In this document: positions 1 through 10,592 of the stretch, one piece after another | How positions within the stretch are numbered: position 1 is the first letter of the stretch | Layout of the letters: the number at the start of each line of letters is the position of its first letter | Source: Avena insularis | Lineage: Eukaryota > Streptophyta > Magnoliopsida > Poales > Poaceae | Length of the DNA: 64,000 nt | Direction of reading: 5' to 3' | Assembly (NCBI GenBank): GCA_023614405.1 | Contig: CM042687.1 | Coordinates: 240,276,292-240,340,291 of the forward strand | The notes under the pieces: model-generated | Database searches by the model: none | The model's input: the letters and a program-made list of their open reading frames with translations, nothing else | Told to the model about the DNA's origin: nothing | Program-made: the position numbers and the translations under genes

Positions 1-1808
1 GGGGAAGGTCGTCGGAGAGGTTGCAGACGGCGGCGTCGTTCAGAGCTTGTCGTAGCCGACGCTCTGGGGCGCCCGCGGTTGAGAGGAGGGTGCTGGGAGA
101 TGCGTCTGGGAGTGGGGAAGCTGCCAGCGTGCTCAGGGAGGCTCGGGGCAGTGTCGAGTCGCCGGAATCGGCACCGGACTTCGTCGGAACAGAGGGTGCT
201 CGAGGAGGAAATTGGGGAGGTCTAAGGCGTGCCAGCACGGGGTGTCAGAGGGGAAATATAGGGGAGACATGGGCATTTCAACCTGCGTGATCAAGGCGAG
301 GTAAAGGCCCGGCATTATGACGAATTGAAGCCGCGGAATTTCTGCAGGAAACGGCGACGAGGGGGGGAAAGAACTGGTCGCGCGGGTGTGGACGATGAAC
401 ATGGATAGTGGGGTCCAGTCGTCAGCGGGAAAAGAAAGGAGGGGGAGGGTCCACTGGTCATTGTCTGCATGGGTCAATTAGTTGGTGCAAACCATTTTCT
501 TCGGGAGGAAGAGCTGGGCTGTTTCTGGGCCTATTGGGCTGCTGGGTTGGATTGCCCTCTTTCTTATTTTTTTCTGTTTCTGAAACTTTTTCTTTTTCTA
601 TTTCTATATTCTGTTTTGAATTTTTCAAAAAAACAAACAAGGTTCAAATCAAATCAAACAAACACCAAACTTCACAACTTTGAACTTGGTTCTGTTTATC
701 AACATAAACCAACATTCCAAAATAAAATAATAATTTTTATTATTTTTAGGATCCATTCTTTAATTAAATAAAATGGATCTTTAGTTTATTAATAAAATAG
801 GGTTTGATTTAATTAATAAAATCTCCATTTGAAATCCAAATATTTTTCAAAACCAAAATAGTAGGTTTTATTTGAAAATAAAGAATACTTGGAAAACTTG
901 TTTAAAACAAAATAACCTTTTATTTTAGGTTCCATTAATAATTAAATAGAATGGACCTTAGTTATTAAATCAAATAGGATTTGTTTTAATAAAATATTTA
1001 TTTTGAAATCAAAAATAAAACCAAAATACTTCAGTAAGTTTTATTTGAGAATATAAAATATTTGGAAAACTTTATTAAAAAAGTTTTGATGTTTTGAAAA
1101 TAGTAAAACCTTTATTAATAAAACTTGGATATTTAAATCATTTTTATTTTATTTTAAATAAACCTCTACTATTTTAATCAAAGCAAAACCTTTTGTTTCA
1201 AAATCTTGGCCAAGGTTTAATTTGGCTTTATAAAATAATCCTTATTTAAAATATTTCTTTTCCCTTTGAAAACCAAAACCTTTATAAAAAGATTTCAAAA
1301 TAGTATTTCCAAAATATTTTATTTTCCTTTAAATGTTTTAATTTGTTAAATCCCTTTAGGATTATTTGTTCACCAATTGGTATGGGTTTTTGGTAAGGGC
1401 TTTATTAGCTTTGGAAATTCAATTTCCTTATCTTATTATATTCATAAGATTTTATTTATGGTTCCAATTTGAGTGAAACCAACTTCTATGGTCTTTTGTG
1501 AATATTTTTTGATCTATTTTGGTATGGATCAGATCCATGGATTTGGAGATAACTTTGGAAAATGATTTTCTTCCATTAGGGTTTTAGGATTTGGATTTAT
1601 TTTCCAAATGTTTAAATTTCCAGATACATTCATTGAGGAATGCATTTCACTTGATTTGGATTTGTTGAATTCAAACTTTAGCCAAAGTTTGTTCAAGATG
1701 GGATTTTAAGTTTCCAAAAAGTTTCTTTTCACCCTAAAATTCAACAAAACTTTATTTTGTTTATTTATTTTTGACATTACAAGATTTGGAAAATCTTGGG
1801 ATGTGACA
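1..1808 (-). mobile_element. E0: partial 3' LTR, pol-less zinc-knuckle gag family (reverse)
   Basis: Read on the minus strand, the LTR starts at 1808 with TGTCACATCCC, the same start as the LTRs of E1 and E3. The segment has the same order of parts as the E3 LTR: a very AT-rich stretch (about 550-1800) and then a GC-rich stretch towards the left edge. The LTR continues beyond the window. A polypurine tract and a gag tail lie directly at 1809 and above, so in reverse orientation this is the 3' LTR. The open frames seen in the GC-rich part are not conserved between copies and I do not treat them as genes. Confidence 0.85.
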
Positions 1809-2010
1809 AGCTACCACCCTTAAAAGAAATCTCGTCCCGAGATTTGGGAAGGCTAGGGTTACAAGTTGGCTCAAAACAACTAGGGTACTACCACCCTTAA
1901 AAATTTTCAAACAAAAATTACATCTTGGCTTGTTTGGGATCTTGATGAATCTTCTCTGGGCAAACATCTGCATAGTGTCCTTTGTTTCCACACTTGTCCT
2001 TTGTTTCCAC
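1809..2010 (-). pseudogene. E0: gag C-terminal tail and polypurine tract
   Basis: The minus strand reads a final zinc knuckle (C-G-N-x-G-H-Y-A-D-V-C, a Cx2Cx4Hx4C type) followed by PEKIHQDP and a TAA stop at 1918-1920. The E1 gag ends with the same EKIHQDP motif. The purine-rich sequence next to the LTR (minus strand AAGGGTGGTAGCT, 1809-1821) is the polypurine tract that primes plus-strand synthesis. Upstream gag is missing: similarity ends near 2010, where GTCCTTTGTTTCCACA occurs twice (1976-1991 and 1995-2010). The fragment is far too short to work. Confidence 0.8.
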
Positions 2011-3971
2011 AGTCAAAGGCTGAACTAATTGCATATTGATGATCTACATGGAACCAGCTTTCCATCGGTATATCATTTATATTTTTGTGACAAGCAATTT
2101 ATTTACTATGAATTTAATGATTTATAAAGCCATTAAAACTAATTAAATTTCTACGGGTTAAATAATCTGCAAAGGCTAGATCCAACCAGATATTATTAAA
2201 GTACATTACAGTAGTTCAATTTGATATATTATTCATATTTTTCAGAGTTACAGATAATTTCTTATGAATTTATTAACCTAAAAGACCATTAAAACTAATT
2301 AAATAACTGCAGTAACCACGTACAATAAAATTTGGATCTATTCTGATAAGATGATTCTACGTAAAATTATCTTCAATTTGATATATTATACGCAATTTTT
2401 GGACGTGGTATGAATTTCTAATGAATTTTACAAGTTAGATCTATAATATGCAATTTTAAATTCGAACGGAATATTCCAGGGAATATTCTGCTGACTGGAC
2501 AAGTTGACTTTGCATGCTGACTGGGACTAGATGTTGACCTAACATTGACGTGGTGTTGATGAGGAAGCTGACCGGGTTGACGACATGGCACGCACCGGTT
2601 TGATTGGATCTCGACCGTCTGGATAGGATCCGGTGGCTAGAAGAAGAGATTGACCCGATTTTGGCTCAGAATAGAAAAAAAACAGATCTGTGTTAGAGAG
2701 ACAAATCTATAGGTCAAATCGAAAAACTTAGAACACGAAAGTTGTGGGAAATCATTATTCCTACCTTCTCACCAAAGGAATTTGGATTTGAAGAAACGAG
2801 CGCGAGTACATCTTGGATTTACACCGTAAGATCTGAAATATTGCGATACGAAATTCTCCGGCTGTGGTGGATGAAAAGAGGTGAGGTTTGTCGGGATTGA
2901 AAGATTTCGACGATTCCTACAACTTTCGTTTTTTGACCGAAGGCAAACGACGAAGTCTAGATGGGTTAAAAACGAAATAAGATTTGGGCATGTGTAGATT
3001 CGGGATTTCGAGGAAAGAAACTCGTACAGCTGTGGCTCCACGAGTTTATATGGAGGTTTGGGACGGTGGGTAGATAGGTATTGGAGTAGGAAACAAGTAG
3101 GAACAAACGGAAGTCGATTCGGAGTTGTAGATAAAAAGTTATAGCAGTTTGAATAGAGATAGGTTTAACAAAACAGATTTTGCACGGATTTTAAAGCAAC
3201 CATGCATATCGGTCACGTACATGGCTGCTGCTCGCTCGGCTGGCTCGGTCCGTCCGGGTGGGCCGGCCCGTTAGAAAGAAAAAAATTCTTTTGTTTTTCT
3301 ATTAACTTGTTTTCCTCATATCTTTTGCATACGAACTCCAAATGACACGATTCTTGTTTCTAAAATTTTCTAAAATCGAATAGATCATTGTAGGATCAAA
3401 TTTGTAATCTTTTTACTAGTTTGGAAGTAATGGGTTTATAAATCCTTATATATTTCATTTTATTTATATCTTTATGTGTTTGTATTTGTTCCATAACTTT
3501 TTCATACTAGCTCCAAATAAGCTCAATTTTGTTTCTAAAATTTTGTAATATTAATTGGATCTTTTTAGGCTATAATTTAGCAATAATCGCTGCCTTAGCA
3601 ATAGTGGGTTTTATAAAGTAAATTTAATTTCCTTTAGGAATATTTGGGCAAATCAACTATAGGATTTAGATACCAGGATTTGGATTTAGTTTGTGAGAAC
3701 TTTGCATGGATGTAATGAAATGCTTATGAAAGCTTTTCATTTTGAAATCTTGCACACCAATTCTTCAATCCATAATCAATTCAAGCCCTTTTGCCTATAT
3801 GGCTACTTAGGTCATAACAAAAGAATATAAGATTTTGAATTCAAGGTTGAGAGGATTTTCTATTCAAAAAGTTTCTTCTCTTTGATAATTTTCAACATAG
3901 TTAAACAATCAATCAAACTTATTTATTTATTTATTTCACATTCCAAAATTAGGAGAATTTTAGGATGTGAC
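2011..3971 (-). mobile_element. Y: LTR-like region of an unidentified retrotransposon (reverse)
   Basis: The right end, read on the minus strand, is TGTCACATCCTAAAATT, a typical LTR start related to but different from the E1 family. The segment is AT-rich apart from a GC-rich patch near 3200-3270. No conserved coding domain is visible; the short minus-strand frame at 2769-3041 has no recognisable motif. The left limit is set only by where similarity to E0 stops, so it is uncertain. If 3971 is an insertion end, the five bases that follow (GAATT) would be one copy of its target duplication. Confidence 0.5.
2069..2460. repeat. Three diverged tandem units of about 150 bp
   Basis: Related AT-rich units begin near 2069, 2219 and 2376. 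Each has a version of TGATATATTAT near its start, followed by TATGAATTT, and the first two share CCATTAAAACTAATTAAAT. They are clearly diverged from each other. They lie at the left end of the Y region and may be an LTR subrepeat. Confidence 0.5.
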
Positions 3972-4306
3972 AGAATTGGAAAGGTTTCTGTTTGAAATCT
4001 TGGACTAGAAACACTCAAAGTGACCTAGTGAGCAAGATTGGCAAAAATGACCATTTGCTTTATTTGAATTGTTTGTGATTTTATCTTGATTTGTTTCTTC
4101 TTGGAAATGTTTTAGATGATGTTATATTCATCTTTGAACCATTCCTTACTATTTAGTTGAATCACACAAGTCCATTCATGCATTTATCAAATCATCACAT
4201 ACACACATGCATTCATTTGGTTTTTATTTAATCAAAGTTTTTTGTTAACCCTAATTTTTGTGATTAGAGTTTGATGATCATTGTTTCATATTTTTGAGAT
4301 GTTACA
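3972..4306 (-). mobile_element. X: partial LTR inserted in the pol gene of E6
   Basis: On the minus strand this begins TGTAACATCTCAAAA, the start style of a group of cereal Gypsy LTRs. It cuts the E6 reading frame cleanly after the codons for T-F-I-A-Q, so the target duplication next to it should be CTCAA on the minus strand (4307-4311). Only about 335 bp are visible before the Y sequence takes over. The other end of X, and the E6 integrase, are not adjacent here. Confidence 0.55.
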
Positions 4307-5731
4307 TTGAGCTATAAAGGTTGGAGGAAAATACTTGGAAACAATAAATTTAGCGTAATCAGCATACCAAGGACTCTCATGCGGTCTTATCCTTATTGCA
4401 GCCAACTTTTCATTTGGAAAACTATCATTAACGGGCAAAGAGTCAAAGGAAATTTTTTCCAAACAAGATAAATTATCAGCAACAGGATTTTCAGCACCTT
4501 TCCTATCTACAATATGCAGATCAAACTCTTGTAAAAGCAACACCCATCTAATAAGCCTAGGCTTAACGTCTTCCTTTGTCATAAGGTACTTAATAGCAGC
4601 ATGATCAGTATGAATAGTAACCTTTGAATCAACGATATAGGGTCTAAACTTATCACAAGCAAATATTACAGCTAAGAACTCCTTCTCGGTAGTATCATAA
4701 TTCTTTTGAGCAGCATCTAGAGTCTTGCTAGCATAATGAATAACATTCAACTTCTTATCAACACGTTGCCCAAGGACAGCACCCACAACAAAATCACTAG
4801 CATCACACATAATTTCAAAAGGTAAACTCCAATCAGGTGGTTGAACAATAGGATCAGTAGTCAAAGCTTTCTTCAAAGTTTCAAAAGCTTCCTTACAATC
4901 ATCATCAAAAATTAAAAGTACATCTTTTTGATGGAGATTAGTAAGGGGCTTTGAAACTTTGGAGAAATCTTTAATAAACCTCCTAGAGAAACCAGCATGA
5001 CCAAGGCTACTACTAATACCTTTTATATCCCTAGGGCAAGGAATCTTCTCAATTGCTTCAATTTTGGCTCTGCCAACTTCAATGCCTCTTTCAGAAATTT
5101 TGTGTCCAAGAACAATACCTTCATTAACCATGAAATGGAATTTCTCCCAATTAAGAACAAAATTGGTTTCTTCATATCTCTGCAAAAGTTTATCAATGTT
5201 GTGTAAAGAGTTATCAAAATAAGTTCCATAGATGGAGAAATCGTCCATGAATACCTCCAAAATTTCCTCACAAAAACCATGAAAGATAGCAGACATACAT
5301 CTCTGAAAGGTAGCAGGAGCATTACATAAACCAAAAGGCATACGCCTATAAGCATAAGTGCCATAAGTACAAGTGAAAGTGGTTTTCTCTTGGTCTTATG
5401 CTTTCACAACAATTTGAGAGAACCCAGAGTAACCATCAAGAAAACAAAAGTGGGTCTTTTTAGACAACCTTTCTAGCATTTGATCAATAAAGGGAAAAGG
5501 ATAATGATCTTTCTTAGTAACTTTATTAAACTTTCTAAAATCAATGCACATCCTATACCCAACCACTACTCTTTGGGGTATAAGCTCATTATTTTCATTA
5601 GGCACAATAGTAATTCCCCCTTTCTTTGGAACACAATGAACAGGGCTAACCCATTGGCTATCAGCAATAGTATAAATAATACCAGCATCAAGGAGTTTTA
5701 ATACCTCATTTCTTATCACATCCTTCACCAA
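4307..5731 (-). pseudogene. pol: E6 reverse transcriptase - RNase H
   Basis: This segment would copy the element RNA into DNA. Starting at 5731 the frame has LLDAGIIY and a W-V-S-P-V motif typical of the Gypsy RT N-terminus. It continues through YRMCIDFRKFNK to the catalytic F-M-D-D at about 5240-5251, then the RNase H start C-D-A-S-D-F and the motif [10 protein letters not shown]. One in-frame TAA at 5396-5398 splits it. A frameshift and stops separate it from the protease at 5732-5775. The C-terminal end is cut at 4307 by insertion X, so no integrase is present. In the chromodomain-lacking Gypsy lineages the integrase would follow immediately. Confidence 0.88.
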
Positions 5732-5775
5732 GAAAGGCTATCATCTTGGTGCTCAACAACTGGTTTTGTATCAGG

Positions 5776-6660
5776 TTATATATTAATAGCATGCGGACAT
5801 ATAGTAGGAGAAATCCCTTTTAAATCATCAAGAGTATAGCCCATAGCTCCTCGGTGTTTTTTCAGTATTTCCAATAACCTTTCTTCTTCCTTTCCTAAAA
5901 CTTTAGAACTAATAATAACAGGATATACTTTCTTATCATGTAGATAAGCATATTTAAGATCATCAGGTAAAGGTTTTAATTCGAAAACAGGGTCCCCTTT
6001 AGGTGGTAGTGTGGTACCCAAATCTTCCACATGTAGGTTATGCTTAAGTAACTCAGGATGACGAAGGAAAACGTCATCAATTTCATTTATTTCCTTCATG
6101 AAGACCTCGCTTTCATGATCTTCCATAAACTGTTGCAAGGCATTATTAGGAGCAAGAGAAATAGCAGAAAGTTGTTCAACCCTGAAATCCTCATTAGGCA
6201 GTTCATTTTCATAAGGAGTTTTAGCAAATTTGGGAAAATTAAACTCATAAGACTCTCCATCAAACTTAGTCAAAACTTTATCCTTCCTACAATCTATGAT
6301 AGCCCCACAAGTATTCAAGAAGGGTCTACCAAAGATAATAGGATAGGTTTTACTAGCTTCGGAACCAAGTACTAGAAAATCAGCAGGATATTTAATCTTA
6401 CCACAAAGAACCTCCACATGTCTTACAATGCCAATGGGACAGACTGTCTCTCTATTAGCAAGGTGAATAACCACATCAATATCCTCAAGCTCACAAGGAC
6501 CAATTTCATGCATAATTTCCATTTAAAGCTCATAAGGAATAGCACTAGAACTAGCACCAATATCACATAAACCATAATTTATTTCACTATGTGCTCATCC
6601 TCTATATTTTTAGTGACAAGATCTTTCACAATAGCTACCACGGGTTCAATATTTATTTGC
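5776..6660 (-). pseudogene. E6 aspartic protease and linker
   Basis: The minus strand encodes a retroviral-type aspartic protease that would cut the gag-pol polyprotein. The active-site motif D-I-G-A-S-S-S lies near 6560, followed by the flap-side region IKYPADFLVLG and the second core motif I-I-F-G-R-P-F-L-N. A TAA just before 6522 breaks the frame where E5 has a tyrosine codon. A segment present in E5 just upstream of the active site (about 35 codons) is deleted here. The acidic linker down to 5776 leads to the RT. Confidence 0.8.
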
Positions 6661-6719
6661 TCATTGGGTTCCACAGTTTTCTTTGCACTTTTGCTAATCA
6701 CATTAGCTATGATAGAATG

Positions 6720-7652
6720 TTACTTTACCTTAGCAGGAAAAGGGATTTTCTCAACATAAGGTTCAGGCAAAATAGGATCAATAGTACAAACTTCAATGCT
6801 AGCAGGAACATGGGTAACTATGTCTTTATAAGGAGCATGGTACTTGTCCCACTCCTTTTTGGGAATTTCAATATAAGAGGCAAAGGCCTTAAAACATTTT
6901 GCAAGAACTTGATAATCAAGACCATACTCAGTACTAATATCACGGAAGTCATTAGTTCCCATAAAATATTTAATGTATTCATAATCAAAGTTTATACCTG
7001 ACTGTCTTCCTTTGTCATTATCCCATGCTTCAGTGTTCTCTTGAATACGGTCTAGGAGATCCCATTTAGCTTCTTCCTTCATACGTGTGAATGATCCATC
7101 ACAAGAAGCATCTAGTAAATCTTTATCATGAAGAGAAAGCCTTGCATAAAAGTTATTGATAATAATATTGTGAGGGAGTTCATGAATAGGACATTTAAGC
7201 ATTAGTAACTTCAATCTCCCCCAAGCCTGAGTTGTACTCTCTCTGTCATGAGGCCAAAAGTTATATATCAGATTCCTATCGTTATGAATTTCACTGGGAG
7301 GATAGAATTTAGAATAAAAGAGAGGTACTATTTCCTCCCATTCCATGGATTGTCCATTCTTTAGCAGTTTATACCATTCTTTAGATCTTCCTTTCAATGA
7401 TATAGAGAGTAACTTCTTCTTCACCTATTCAGTTGTGATACCTGCACACTTAAACAACCTGCATAATTCATTGATAAAAAGAAAATGGTCAACGGGATGG
7501 ATAGTTTCATCCCCTAAATAATAATTATCCATAACACGATCAACAATACTTGTAGGTAACTTAGAAGGATCTATCTCAATAGGTGGTGGTTCATCTACTA
7601 CCCTAACAGTGGTAGTAGTTTTCCCAAACAGAAAAGCAAGTGGGTTATCCAT
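6720..7652 (-). pseudogene. gag: E6 gag
   Basis: The start is the ATG at 7652 (M-D-N-P-L-A-F-L-F-G-K), conserved in E5 at 62473. The main part carries the retrotransposon gag core: WYKLLKNG, W-E-E-I-V-P-L-F-Y-S-K-F-Y-P and later SFTRMKEEAKWDLLDR. This would be the capsid-forming region. A TAG at 7425-7427 divides the frame in two, and E5 has a stop at exactly the same codon. No zinc knuckle is evident at the C-terminus, where a proline-rich stretch (PYVEKIPFPAKVK) ends at a stop before the protease linker. Confidence 0.82.
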
Positions 7653-7741
7653 ATTGGAAACAAAGTAACAAACATAAATAAAAAGCAATACTCACAGTAG
7701 AAGTTCCCTTTACCAGTTCCACTCTTCAATAGCGCTTCACT

Positions 7742-7758
7742 CCCTGGCAATAGCACCA
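7742..7758 (-). promoter_or_regulatory. E6 primer-binding site, decayed tRNA-Asp type
   Basis: The same position relative to the LTR as the E5 site (62564-62580). E5 reads ccccggcaacggcgcca, matching the 3' end of plant tRNA-Asp. Here all three CG dinucleotides have become TG, TA or CA. An 11-base spacer separates it from the LTR, as in E5. Confidence 0.7.
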
Positions 7759-7769
7759 GAAAATACTCT

Positions 7770-7967
7770 TGATGACCCACAAGTATAGGGGGTGTATCGT
7801 AGTACATTCGATAAATAGGAGTTCCAATCCCCACGAGGAGCGGAAGATGTTAACTAGTGGTATGGAGCAGGAAATCTCTGTAAATACTTAGCAAACGGAT
7901 TTTTAGGGATTTTCTGATAAAGCAGGGAAATAAAGTGCAAGTAAATAAAACATCAAACAATTTCAAG
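7770..7967 (-). mobile_element. E6 5' LTR fragment (3' end of the LTR)
   Basis: Starts with TGATGACCCACAAGTATAGG, the reverse complement of the LTR end CCTATACTTGTGGGTCATCA. It follows the E5 LTRs (16263 and 62592) closely for about 190 bp, through the GTAAATACTTAGCAAACG segment. Near 7965-7968 the match stops and forward-oriented E7 internal sequence begins. The rest of this LTR is absent. Confidence 0.8.
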
Positions 7968-9060
7968 TCCATGGAGTTTCTGTTTTGTGTATGGATGTCA
8001 CCGGTGTGAAATAAAGAGGGAACTTGTAAGTCCATGGAGTTTGTATCCTGTGTTAGAGAAACGCCTGGGCCGCTAGCCTAATCCATGCCTAATCATGGTG
8101 GAAACTTGCAGCATCACCATAGTGACATCTATGAAGCATTCTTCGTATAAAAAAATAGACACATTGAGAAAAGAGGAAAGAGAGAAAAAAGCACCATATT
8201 CCCATGGTTAATAAGAAGATTGCTGAGATGCTCATTGTCTACTAGCCTTATCATTTTGGTTATGGGATAGCTCCTGTACCATGTGCAAGGGGTACCCTGT
8301 TAGCAGTTCTCAATGATATGCAAATACTTACAATGACAAGAACTTACCTAGGCCCAAAGTTGAGTATACATGAGGTGTGGCCCTCGTATGCAAGGGACTT
8401 GAGATTGCCAACTTATACTTCGTCAAGCATATACTCCATCTTTGTTCACATTAACCTTAATCACTTCCAGATGCTTATGATTAGGGCAATGAGGGCTAAA
8501 ATCTAACAAGTACCATAAATTTTTGGAAGCTCTTTTTGAAACTTGAAATCCCTGCTTCCTTTATAAAAAGGCCTTTATTCCACCATTATTGAGTCTCCAC
8601 CTTCTACCTTTAGGCACCATTAAGAGAGCATAGTTGTCATTTTGTGTGCAGTGTTCCAAAGCTTATTGATTGATGCATATTGTGTTATTACTTGTTCTTG
8701 TGCTACTTGTTTCTAGTCACCCTTGTGAACTTTGAAGGTGTCCTATGCATCTATATTGATACTCTATGAGGGACAAGCTGGTTGCCACTATGCTATGTTT
8801 TCTGTATGTGAAACAAACAAACATTTTTCAATGCATGTTATTCACGATCTTTGTTTGTAGCCTTTCATGTTGCATGCATAGTTACTATGTCCTATTGTTA
8901 GAACTCCATCTTTCATGCACATGTTTAGAGTTCTTTGATCCCGGCTTTCAATGCTTGCAAATGGTTTGATCTTGGTTTTGATGGTGCATGTCACCTCAAA
9001 AATTATTCTTTTTATCAGTTATCTACTCGAGGACGAGCAGGAGTTAAGCTTGGGGATGCT
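7968..9060 (+). mobile_element. E7: internal 3' non-coding fragment with polypurine tract
   Basis: This is the forward counterpart of the region found in reverse in E5 at 19158-20640. Shared landmarks include GTGTTAGAGAAACGCCTG (8050 region), GCCTAATCATGGTGGAA, the GGGATAGCTCCTGTACCAT run and AAGCATATACTCCATCTTTG. It ends in the purine-rich GAGTTAAGCTTGGGGATGCT (9041-9060), the polypurine tract directly before the LTR. No conserved protein is visible. The left edge is an abrupt junction to the E6 LTR. Confidence 0.75.
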
Positions 9061-10592
9061 TGATACGTCGGAAACGTATCTATAATTTTTGATGCTACAT
9101 GCTTGTTTTGTATCAATTATATTATATTTTGTCTACATTTTGAGGTATTTTTATACACTTTGTGGAACTAACCTGTTAACAAGTTGCCATAGTGCCGTTA
9201 CTGTTTTTTCTTACATTTTGGTTCGAGAAGCGAAAATCAATATTCTCGGAATTGGACGGGACAAAAGCCAAAGTCATTATTTTCCCGGAGCAACACGGAA
9301 CCACGAAGCAGAGCCGGAGGGGGGCCATAGGGTGGCCGCACCCCCCTAGGAGCGGGCAAGCCCTGGAGGCGCCCACAGGGGGTGTGGGCCCCCTGGACCC
9401 CCACCGACCTTGATTCCTACGCCTATAAGAAGCCTCCGACCCAAAAACCCTAGGGCATCCACAAGAAATCCACGAAAACCTCTTCTGCACCGCCGCCACC
9501 GAAGGGAAGATTTGAGGGAGAAGTCTGCTCCAAAGACTTCGCCAGACGGGAAGTGTCAGGAGCCATCTCCATCGCCATCTTCATCACCGTTGATGATTCC
9601 CATGATGAGGAGGGAGTAGTTCTTCCTCGAGGCTAAGGGCTCTTCTGGTAGCTATGTGTTCATCTATCTCTCTATGCATGATCTTGTTGTGGTCACGAGA
9701 TTTGTAATCAAATAGATCTACCTTGCTACTCAAGTGCTTTAATAGATCTCTGCTCTCCCCATGTGTGTGAAAGTGACAGCATGCACGCCATGGTGGCACT
9801 TAGGTTTGAGTCTACATAAATACTCTTTGTGCTTTAATAGATCTATGCTTTTCCCCACGTGTGTGAAAGTGATAGCATGCATACCGTGTGTGGCACTTTA
9901 GCTAGATTGAATATTTGTTATGAGTTATATTTGGAGTTGGATGTCTCTATGAAATTGTGGTGTTTGTTGGAACCATCTAGCGCTCAAGGTGACAGTGTGG
10001 GGTTATCTAGATTGGGGAAGGCGGACTTTGAGGAGTGCTGTTATAGCCCTACCGATGATTAGAGTGTCCAACCAGAGAGTAGTTAAGAGTAGTATCATGA
10101 AGAGAGGATATTTATATGAGAGAGTGTTAACTAGTGAAAGTATGATCCCTAGGCCTTGTTTCTAAACATTGAAACACCGTTTGCATCTAGATCTGTTGCA
10201 TGTTTGCTTGCTTCCATCTTTGTTCCGTTTGCCGGGGAGGTTTTGGGCTTTTACCTTTCCTCCACACCATCAGCTCTTTTCTGGCACCGTTACCCCATGT
10301 CAACAACAAGTTAGAAGCTATTTTATGGCACCGTTACCACTTGTATTTCACTATCTCTTCGCCGAACTAGTGCACCTATACACCTGACAAGTGTATTGGG
10401 TGTGTTGGGGACACAAGAGACTTCTTGTATCTTGATTGAAGGATTGCTTGAGAGGGAATACCTTTGACCACTTCCTCTCTGAGTTCAATAAACCTTGGGT
10501 AATCCACTTAAGGGAAACTTGTTGCTGTTCTACAAACCTCTGCACTTGGAGGCCCAACATTTGTCTACAAGAATAGAAGTGTGTAGACATCA
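9061..10592 (+). mobile_element. E7 3' LTR (1532 bp)
   Basis: Starts TGATACGTCGGAAACGT right after the polypurine tract and ends GTGTAGACATCA. A CTATAAGA box at 9423-9430 lies downstream of a GC-rich stretch, as expected for the LTR promoter. The next base resumes the E8 pol frame (L-T-P-T-K-Q-R-Y), so E7 was inserted in E8. CTGAC (10593-10597) is the likely right target duplication; the left copy is lost with the rest of E7. A 95-bp internal duplication lies at about 9733-9893. Confidence 0.82.
9733..9893 (+). repeat. 95-bp internal duplication in the E7 LTR
   Basis: GTGCTTTAATAGATCT followed by TGCT, CCC and GTGTGTGAAAGTGA occurs at 9734 and again at 9829, with a handful of differences between the copies. 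Confidence 0.75.

Larger units (their letters stand above)
4307..7967 (-). mobile_element. E6: Athila-like Ty3/Gypsy element, truncated (reverse)
   Basis: Read from right to left: LTR start fragment, tRNA-Asp type primer site, gag, protease, reverse transcriptase and RNase H, then interruption by X. The order protease-RT-RNase H and the tRNA-Asp primer are those of Ty3/Gypsy Athila-lineage elements; Triticeae relatives would be the Sabrina/WHAM/BAGY-2 kind, which I cannot separate by eye. Its gag and protease are clearly related to those of E5. Several stops and a small deletion show that the copy is dead. Confidence 0.8.
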
